Shown piece after piece: positions 16,401 through 20,470 of a stretch of 20,470 bases of DNA. The notes under the pieces were generated by a model. It worked only from the letters and a program-made list of their open reading frames with translations, ran no database searches and was not told the origin of the DNA. This DNA comes from Kiritimatiellales bacterium. Its GTDB lineage: Bacteria; Verrucomicrobiota; Kiritimatiellia; Kiritimatiellales; Pontiellaceae. The position numbers and the translations under genes were made by a program. Location of the stretch: the NCBI GenBank assembly GCA_021734595.1, contig JAIPIO010000019.1:1-20470 (forward strand), written 5' to 3'. Each line of letters starts with the position of its first letter. Position 1 is the stretch's first letter.

Positions 16401-16740
16401 AAACATAAAGCGTTACGACGAGACCGTAACGTACGGCTATTCAACATTCCTCGTGTTTGACTTGGAAATCGAGACGGATCGGTTTCTGATGAATCCGCCG
16501 ATACGGCTTGCCGTGAAGGACGCGGAGAACAAGGAAATCCTCAACAAGACCATAACTGCCGCCCGTATCCCGGGCGTTTGGAAATCGCCAAAACCGGTCA
16601 TGCTCGAACTGGGAAAGGATTTTTCCGGCACCCTCGTTCTGGAAGTGTCCTTTGGGTTGGGCGATAAACGGAAGCCTTCCGCGAAAAGCCAGGCGGCAGC
16701 GTTGTTTGCCATCGATGTGAAGGGCGCGGTGGTTAAATAG
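13465..16740 (+). CDS. Exported multidomain GH20-like protein with CBM9-like domain
   Basis: A 1091-residue protein with a signal peptide (about residues 1-27, ending SSRAA). Residues about 37-185 look like the zincin-like N-terminal domain of GH20 beta-hexosaminidases (LLPTPRQI, AADELNERI, a GEQGYII strand, SDNLGALYAAVTLRRM). VRDWPAFKIR then leads into a TIM-barrel-like region (about 190-560), with IDSGGFDD (Asp327, Asp332, Asp333) on a plausible catalytic strand end. The canonical GH20 Asp-Glu pair was not found. A helical region follows, then a CBM9-like beta-sandwich (about 772-965, including MAWDDEKLYLFVEA and DDAVEIFI), and a final beta domain. Likely a glycan-degrading enzyme of unassigned specificity, probably cotranscribed with the methyltransferase gene. 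The ribosome binding site before ATG 13465 is weak, which suggests coupling. Confidence 0.78.
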   Translation: MKLTSIFWNKAAGCLILMSLAMSSRAAVDANMVADELGLLPTPRQISLDRTAWPAASFSIVIPDGNGLMRVAADELNERITSLGGQPLPVSTKLPKGPAIIIGPAFWSVVQQTASLLKMKLAVDDPGEQGYIIKSGYVNGRPVVLCGGSDNLGALYAAVTLRRMIQNKNGQDVILGGAVRDWPAFKIRCNAKINMRDLTRKGSSEKVEERAAALRRKLDWCLRHKINYVQLVGNITNEPTDDRQRLVFDEATGVARYAAKRGIKTRIIGHVEIGKYLTQEQKKTAVVRKPGTAYMWSAHDAHRAHARDYARFLKAAHAGIFCVHPIDSGGFDDPGKWSQRPPECKKMYGDDRTRADFDLFKIYFDTVREECPWIELEAISYPYHYQFAVPEFLESFTKMAKGMPHTGWVGSISNAAMAKEVQDKLVAYHSFLGENLSKDVAVTFREAAPNMFLACGKLYEGHPVTVWIYPDRNRGWLGSFCPQVRYAQSFVRPGARDYYFVASAWDAANDERVQRLSQQEYLWNPDQPDADAGFDAALRAYEPEGRNVTAFQQNVLIPRVCRLLYGEAAPPFIGLVRANVSFRYAAFPGDVASERGENFEDTYKYTAEQAKKFASIHEIFKPFIAQLPNMKNLPPDAASWLLYYYKASGIAAMISELDAGIDAARKRMAADDLKGARALVADQIKTLPGMQKRCEEIHAAIDRHPLHNKETRMSSRPDSVFHSFSPPAYAGRLEDLIGEMDAAATVGTIPDHIKKQLEKRSVTVGRFKPQYDVIADGRRGEGGWTTGLPTDFFTVAGKKLARHESLARMAWDDEKLYLFVEAFEPNGRVVAKTKPTDQDVDFWQTDDAVEIFICSGGHGDCHRFAVSASGARWDAKSLRDGTSDPTWNGTWASGVKKSKNGLAVEMHIPFADLGGAPLAGDRWAVDIIRHRTARAGHSGSEESSIVLSAQRHEAGRFIPLVFSAGSRVQIPDGKRVRISNIKRYDETVTYGYSTFLVFDLEIETDRFLMNPPIRLAVKDAENKEILNKTITAARIPGVWKSPKPVMLELGKDFSGTLVLEVSFGLGDKRKPSAKSQAAALFAIDVKGAVVK

Positions 16741-16784
16741 ACCGGTCGGAATTCCTCGAACATCCGCGTTCTTTTCATAAATTA

Positions 16785-16798
16785 TGCTGTTTACAGCA
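16785..16798. promoter_or_regulatory. Operator-like dyad 1 (TGCTGT-TT-ACAGCA)
   Basis: A perfect 6+2+6 inverted repeat overlapping the best -35 hexamer (TTTACA, 16790-16795) upstream of the PEP-CTERM gene. Its right half extends to ACAGCAGA, which recurs at 16822-16829. Placement over a -35 element is typical of a repressor site, but no regulator gene is in the window. Confidence 0.5.
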
Positions 16799-16817
16799 GA
16801 AAAGTTTATGTTAAATT
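16790..16817 (+). promoter_or_regulatory. Putative sigma70-type promoter of PEP-CTERM gene
   Basis: TTTACA (16790-16795), a 16-base spacer, then TAAATT (16812-16817). This is the best promoter-like pair in the AT-rich 95-base gap and would start transcription near 16824, about 50 bases before the ATG at 16872. The -10 hexamer is only a four-of-six match, so this is a reasonable but unproven call. Confidence 0.45.
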
Positions 16818-16829
16818 CTGCACAGCAGA
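16817..16829. promoter_or_regulatory. Operator-like dyad 2 (TCTGC-ACA-GCAGA)
   Basis: A perfect 5+3+5 inverted repeat at the expected transcription start. Its centre is 31.5 bases from that of dyad 1, three turns of B-DNA, so both sites would face the same side of the helix. The shared ACAGCAGA half-site supports recognition by the same protein. Confidence 0.45.
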
Positions 16830-16871
16830 TAGTAAATGCATAGTGTTCAGTTAGTCTGCAAGGAGATGGTT

Positions 16872-17609
16872 ATGCGGTTGTATCGTATTTTTTTCGGTGT
16901 GCTGATTGTTTTGCTGATGGCGGCAATTGGTGTGAAAGCGGATCTGGTGACCAATACGGTTGGATCCACCGATTTTCAGGACGGTGCTGATGACGACTGG
17001 TACTGGAGCGGATCCAACACGGTTGTAACGGCAGACAGCGGTCCGCTTGGATCCGGCGACTATGCCTTGTGGGGGTCCCCCCATCCCTCCAATCTCAGGT
17101 TGAACATTCTAAACGAAGATAACGCTGAATATCTGGGTAACTATGTCGACGGCGGGGTAATCACCCTGAGTTTCGATGCCATGAATCCGGTAACTAACGA
17201 CGATTCCCTTAAGCTGTTTGCGGTTGTGTATGACAAGGGCCGTGGTGATCCGGCGATTTCGTTGTGGGCGTCGCTACAGTTTGCCGCGGTAACCAACGAC
17301 GGGGTTTGGCGGTCGTTTGAAATCTCCCTGCAAGAGGCGGATGTCCAGCAGGTATATGGCGCCGCATCGTTTAATGACGTGTTCAGCAATGTGCAAATGT
17401 TGAGTTTGCGTCACCAAGTGGATTCCAATCAGGGGAATGGGTCTAATCTGAGTTCGGCAAACAACGGGGTGTTCATTGATAATATCAAGCTGACCGGCGT
17501 TGTGCCCGAACCGGCAGTGGCCGGCTTTATCACCTTTGGCGGAGCCTTCATGTTGGGAATAAAACGGCTGATCAGGAAGCGTGAAACCGACGACTCCACC
17601 CCTGTATAA
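16872..17609 (+). CDS. PEP-CTERM surface/exported protein
   Basis: A 245-residue protein with a signal peptide (MRLYRIFFGVLIVLLMAAIGVKA) and a C-terminal PEP-CTERM sorting signal: V-P-E-P at residues 211-214, a hydrophobic helix (GFITFGGAFMLGI), then a basic end (KRLIRKRE). Such proteins are recognised by exosortases, which cut near PEP and pass them to the surface or an exopolysaccharide matrix; no exosortase gene is in the window. The middle looks like an all-beta sandwich with Gly/Asp/Asn-rich loops, comparable to laminin-B or carbohydrate-binding modules, but I cannot assign a family. AGGAG at 16861-16865 fits ATG 16872; in-frame ATGs at 16866 and 16836 are less likely starts. Two tandem dyads and a promoter-like pair lie upstream. 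Confidence 0.88.
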   Translation: MRLYRIFFGVLIVLLMAAIGVKADLVTNTVGSTDFQDGADDDWYWSGSNTVVTADSGPLGSGDYALWGSPHPSNLRLNILNEDNAEYLGNYVDGGVITLSFDAMNPVTNDDSLKLFAVVYDKGRGDPAISLWASLQFAAVTNDGVWRSFEISLQEADVQQVYGAASFNDVFSNVQMLSLRHQVDSNQGNGSNLSSANNGVFIDNIKLTGVVPEPAVAGFITFGGAFMLGIKRLIRKRETDDSTPV

Positions 17610-17731
17610 TCCGGCCGTCAGGCAGGACTTGGCCCGCTGATCCAGTTTCAATCATTTTCACTAAAGGATTGCTATCAAGCGATTAATTCTGAACATTAGC
17701 GCGCATTAATGGAAATTTTCAGCAGAGAAGA

Positions 17732-18928
17732 ATGAAATATGTGATTTTAGTTGGTGACGGGATGGGGGACTATCGCGTCGATGAGCTTGGTGGTAAAACA
17801 CCGTTGCAGGCGGCGAATATTCCGATGATCCGGAAAATCACCGCCGCTGGTGAGGTGCGCATGGTTCAGACCGTGCCGGATGGATTGCCGCCCGGCAGCG
17901 ATGTTGCAAATATGGCTTTGCTGGGGTACAACTCCGCCGAAAACTACAGCGGACGGGCTCCGATCGAGGCCGCGGGCGCGGAAATTCCCATGAAACCATC
18001 GGATATCGCCTACCGCTGCAACCTTGTAACAGTTAAAGACGGCTTGATGGACGACTATTCCGCCGGACACATTTCCACACCGGAGGCGGCGGAGCTGATC
18101 GGATCGCTGCAGGAGGCGCTTGGGCACGAAGGTTGTACCTTCCATGCCGGCGTCCAGTACCGCCATCTGTTGATATGGGATGGTGGACCGGTGGCGTTTG
18201 AAGCGGTTCCGCCGCACGAGATTGCCGGGAAACCGGTTGCTGAACATTTTCCGGCCGGAGATCGGCAGGAGGAGATTCGCGGACTGATGGAGGCTTCGAA
18301 GGCCGTATTTGCGGATCATCCCGTTAACAAGAAGCGTATTGCGGAAGGGAAAAAGCCCGCAACGCAAATCTGGCTGTGGGGGCAGGGGTCTGCCATGCAG
18401 CTGGAAACGTATCAATCCCTCTACGGGCTGGGCGGCGGAGTCATCTCCGCGGTCGATCTGCTCAAGGGGATAGCCAAACTGGCCGGTCTAGGCGCGCCTG
18501 ATGTGGAGGGTGCCACCGGCTTTATCGATACGAACTATGAAGGAAAAGTTGCCGCGGCGCTGAAGATTCTCGAAGAGGACGATTTTGTTTTTGTCCACAT
18601 CGAAGCGCCGGACGAATGCGGACATATGGGCGACGCAAAACTGAAAGTTAAGGCGATTGAGGCGTTTGACGCCCGGGTAGTCGCGCCGGTTTTCCAATGG
18701 TTGGAAGACGCGGGCGAGCCCTACACCCTCCTGCTTTGCACGGATCACCGTACCCCGGTGGCGCTCAGGGGGCATACCGCCGAGCCCGTTCCCATGGCCA
18801 TGATGACAGGCCCCGTGGGAAACATCGACAAGCAGGCTGCGTTTGATGAAACCATCAACGACGAAAAGGCAGAGTGCCTGGCCTGCGATTGGATAAGAGA
18901 AATACTAAAAAGATCATCCAAAGGATGA
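17732..18928 (+). CDS. apgM: Cofactor-independent phosphoglycerate mutase, archaeal (ApgM) type, or related proposed homoserine kinase
   Basis: A 398-residue cytoplasmic protein of the alkaline-phosphatase superfamily. It begins with a GDGMGD metal site (Asp9, Asp13). PPGSDVANMALLGYN holds the phosphorylated serine, Ser56. GRAPIEAAGAEI, RCNLVTV and YSAGHISTPEA follow, then late metal ligands in HIEAPDECGHMGD and CTDHRTPVALRGHT. ApgM interconverts 3- and 2-phosphoglycerate without 2,3-bisphosphoglycerate. A bacterial branch of the same family of about this length has been proposed to serve as homoserine kinase in organisms lacking ThrB, and I cannot separate the two by eye. The ATG at 17732 has a GAGAAG ribosome binding site. 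It is separated from the PEP-CTERM gene by 122 bases and appears unrelated to it. Confidence 0.85.
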   Translation: MKYVILVGDGMGDYRVDELGGKTPLQAANIPMIRKITAAGEVRMVQTVPDGLPPGSDVANMALLGYNSAENYSGRAPIEAAGAEIPMKPSDIAYRCNLVTVKDGLMDDYSAGHISTPEAAELIGSLQEALGHEGCTFHAGVQYRHLLIWDGGPVAFEAVPPHEIAGKPVAEHFPAGDRQEEIRGLMEASKAVFADHPVNKKRIAEGKKPATQIWLWGQGSAMQLETYQSLYGLGGGVISAVDLLKGIAKLAGLGAPDVEGATGFIDTNYEGKVAAALKILEEDDFVFVHIEAPDECGHMGDAKLKVKAIEAFDARVVAPVFQWLEDAGEPYTLLLCTDHRTPVALRGHTAEPVPMAMMTGPVGNIDKQAAFDETINDEKAECLACDWIREILKRSSKG

Positions 18929-18929
18929 T
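18913..18929. repeat. Small hairpin over the apgM stop codon
   Basis: ATCATCC and GGATGAT form a perfect 7-bp stem with an AAA loop, and the TGA stop (18926-18928) lies in the right arm. It abuts the larger inverted repeat starting at 18928. There is no T-run directly after it. Confidence 0.45.
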
Positions 18930-19039
18930 GGAAGTATGGATTTTTGGATTACTGGATTATTGAAAAGCACTGAATGCATGTAGAGCGACAAACCATTTTT
19001 TAGACAGCAATCCAACCATTCATCAATCCATCCTTCCAT
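18928..19039. repeat. 35-nt imperfect inverted repeat filling the apgM-helicase gap
   Basis: The left arm (18928-18962) and right arm (19005-19039) pair at 26 of 35 positions around a 42-base loop. Each arm is itself an array of about 8-base units: TATGGATT, TTTGGATT and ACTGGATT on the left, AATCCAAC and AATCCATC on the right. The structure occupies most of the 137-base gap between the apgM stop and the helicase start. It could fold in RNA as a long stem near the 5' end of the helicase message, or be a dispersed intergenic repeat. Confidence 0.6.
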
Positions 19040-19053
19040 TCTTTCTGGATGCG

Positions 19054-19059
19054 AAAGGA
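19054..19059 (+). promoter_or_regulatory. Ribosome binding site fixing the TTG start of the helicase
   Basis: AAAGGA lies six bases before TTG at 19066. The helicase frame has a TAA at 19060-19062, so no start further upstream is possible. No in-frame ATG occurs until the helicase core at about 19564. TTG 19066 is therefore the most likely initiation codon. Confidence 0.65.
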
Positions 19060-19065
19060 TAAGCA

Positions 19066-20470
19066 TTGAGTTTAATTAAGAAAATAGCCTCGGCTTTCGG
19101 CAAGAAGGACGCACCGAAAGCACAGAAGGCAGAGAAGCAACAGAAACCGGCGGCCACATTTAAAAACAAAAAACGGCAAAAGCCGCAGCAGGAAGAGTGG
19201 CGGCCCGGCGGCAAAACAAAGCCGGCACCGAAAAGAAAGCCGCAGGGCGAGCGCAAGCCCTTGACGGAAGAGGAGCGGCGCAACCAGTTCCGGCCCGAAG
19301 AAGAGGATCGGCGCATCGCTTGGGAAAAGCGGCAGAAACAGCGCGCAGAGGATGGCGGCCGCAGACAAACCCGTTCCGGGCAAGGCAAACCCAAGCCGCG
19401 CCCCGGGGAAAGAACGCCGCGTCCGGAAGCCGAGCGCAAACCGCGTCCGCCCAGGAAGCCGAAACCCGTCGTGGACGATACCCCGTGGGACCCTTCCGAA
19501 TTCACGGTGGAGCCGGAGGAAGGCAAGATCCGCTTCCATGATTTGGGTCTGCATCCCACGCTGATGCGCAGCATCCATGCGCTTGGCTGGCAATACTGCA
19601 CGCCCATCCAGGGCGAAATCCTGCCTGGCACCCTCAAAGGTCGCGACATGGCGGGCCGCGCCCAGACCGGCACCGGCAAGACCGCCGCGTTCCTGATCTC
19701 GATCATCAATCACTGCCTCAACAATCCATTGCCTAAACAGGGCACGGCTTGTCCGCGCGCACTCATTATTGCGCCAACCCGCGAGCTGGCCATGCAGATT
19801 GCGAATGATTCCGAGGAACTGAACAAGTTTACCGGACTGCGTACCGTCGTGCTTTACGGCGGAATGGACTACAACAAGCAGCAGTATCAGCTCGAAGAAG
19901 GCCCGGTCGATATCGTCGTTGCCACACCCGGCCGTCTGCTCGACTTCGAAAACAAGAGTGTCGTCAAGTTGCGCTCCACCGAAATCATGGTGATCGACGA
20001 AGCCGATCGGATGCTCGACATGGGCTTCATCCCTGACGTCCGCCGCATCATCTACAAGACCCCTCCCAAGGAAAAACGGCAGACGGTGCTTTTCAGTGCA
20101 ACCCTCTCCGAGGAAGTCATGCGGCTGGCCGCTGCTTGGATGACCGACCCCGAGCGCATCGATATCGAGCCCGAGCAGGTCGCCGTCGATACCGTCGATC
20201 AGCAGGTTTTCATTGTCACCGACAAGGAAAAATTCCCGCTGCTCTACAACATCCTCAAGCGCGACAAGGCCGAGCGCGTCATCATCTTTGCCAACCGGCG
20301 CGACGAGACCGAGCGGCTATGCGATGCGTTGGCCAGCTATGAGTTCAACTGCGCCATGCTCTCCGGGGCCGTCACGCAGAAACGCCGCATGAAAATCCTC
20401 GAGGATTTTCGCGAGGGGAAAATATGCGTGCTCGTTGCCACCGATGTCGCCGGTCGCGGAATCCACGTTG
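19066..20470 (+). CDS. DEAD-box RNA helicase (RhlB/RhlE-like) with long basic N-terminal extension, 3' end cut by window
   Basis: The frame runs open to the right edge, giving 468 codons of an incomplete gene. Residues 1 to about 150 are a low-complexity Lys/Arg/Pro/Glu-rich extension (many K-P and R-K repeats). The helicase core follows: Q motif around FHDLGLHPTLMRSIHALG and TPIQ, motif I AQTGTGKT, Ia PTRELAMQI, GG and TPGR, motif II DEAD in VIDEADRMLDMGF, motif III SAT, IIFANRR in RecA domain 2, and ATDVAGRGIH just before the cut. The core phrases (RTVVLYGGMDY, MGFIPDVRRII) most resemble RhlB. These ATP-dependent enzymes unwind short RNA duplexes in ribosome assembly or RNA decay; the basic extension probably adds RNA binding. 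The start is TTG. Confidence 0.93.
   Translation, partial: MSLIKKIASAFGKKDAPKAQKAEKQQKPAATFKNKKRQKPQQEEWRPGGKTKPAPKRKPQGERKPLTEEERRNQFRPEEEDRRIAWEKRQKQRAEDGGRRQTRSGQGKPKPRPGERTPRPEAERKPRPPRKPKPVVDDTPWDPSEFTVEPEEGKIRFHDLGLHPTLMRSIHALGWQYCTPIQGEILPGTLKGRDMAGRAQTGTGKTAAFLISIINHCLNNPLPKQGTACPRALIIAPTRELAMQIANDSEELNKFTGLRTVVLYGGMDYNKQQYQLEEGPVDIVVATPGRLLDFENKSVVKLRSTEIMVIDEADRMLDMGFIPDVRRIIYKTPPKEKRQTVLFSATLSEEVMRLAAAWMTDPERIDIEPEQVAVDTVDQQVFIVTDKEKFPLLYNILKRDKAERVIIFANRRDETERLCDALASYEFNCAMLSGAVTQKRRMKILEDFREGKICVLVATDVAGRGIHV

Noticed and set aside
18928..19039. Octamer repeats as a CRISPR array
   Set aside because: Units are 8 bases, imperfect, and have no spacers; no cas genes are present.
19023..19713. 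Two overlapping minus-strand frames of over 200 codons
   Set aside because: They are antisense to the basic extension and start of the DEAD-box helicase; the low-complexity sequence keeps both strands open.

Overview
This window is from a GC-rich bacterial chromosome. It carries fifteen recognisable protein genes, every one on the + strand. The gene mix points to the PVC side of the tree, with a Kiritimatiellota (Pontiella-like) marine polysaccharide degrader as my best guess. That mix is several exported carbohydrate-active hydrolases, a PEP-CTERM surface protein, a DUF481 outer-membrane protein and a RhlB-like helicase with a long basic extension. The taxonomic placement is inference from gene content and from the style of the intergenic repeats; no rRNA or other marker gene is present.

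Layout. (1) 1-3854: three consecutive exported serine hydrolases. These are a sialate O-acetylesterase-type enzyme cut by the left edge, a small SGNH/SASA esterase, and a serine beta-lactamase-fold (CubicO-type) hydrolase whose start overlaps the preceding stop (ATGA). (2) 3855-5632: a KDPG/KHG aldolase gene (eda) set between intergenic TTCCA..TGGAA palindromes, then a DUF481 gene interrupted by one in-frame TAA and closed by a good rho-independent terminator. (3) 5709-8524: methionyl-tRNA synthetase (metG) followed by an alpha/beta hydrolase. (4) 8525-10761: a 349-base gap without a supported gene, a Tat-exported metallophosphoesterase, and an exported SMP-30/gluconolactonase-like protein. 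(5) 10915-12688: an exported GH5-like TIM-barrel glycosidase and a small two-helix membrane protein with a HAMP-like tail. (6) 12808-16740: an apparently exported class I O-methyltransferase, then 9 bases later a 1091-residue protein with a GH20-type N-terminal domain and a CBM9-like domain. (7) 16741-17609: a promoter region with two tandem dyads in front of a PEP-CTERM protein. (8) 17732-20470: an apgM-type phosphoglycerate mutase (or the related proposed homoserine kinase), an intergenic region built as a 35-nt imperfect inverted repeat, and a DEAD-box RNA helicase cut by the right edge.

How they fit together. Exported esterases, glycosidases and a lactonase would strip and cut complex glycans outside the cytoplasm. 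The KDPG/KHG aldolase would take the resulting 2-keto-3-deoxy sugar acids into central metabolism. metG, apgM and the helicase are housekeeping genes. No tRNA, rRNA, CRISPR array, intact insertion sequence or phage gene was seen. The points most worth a second look are the nonsense-interrupted DUF481 gene, the exported methyltransferase paired with the GH20-like giant, the tandem operator-like dyads before the PEP-CTERM gene, and the structured intergenic repeats.
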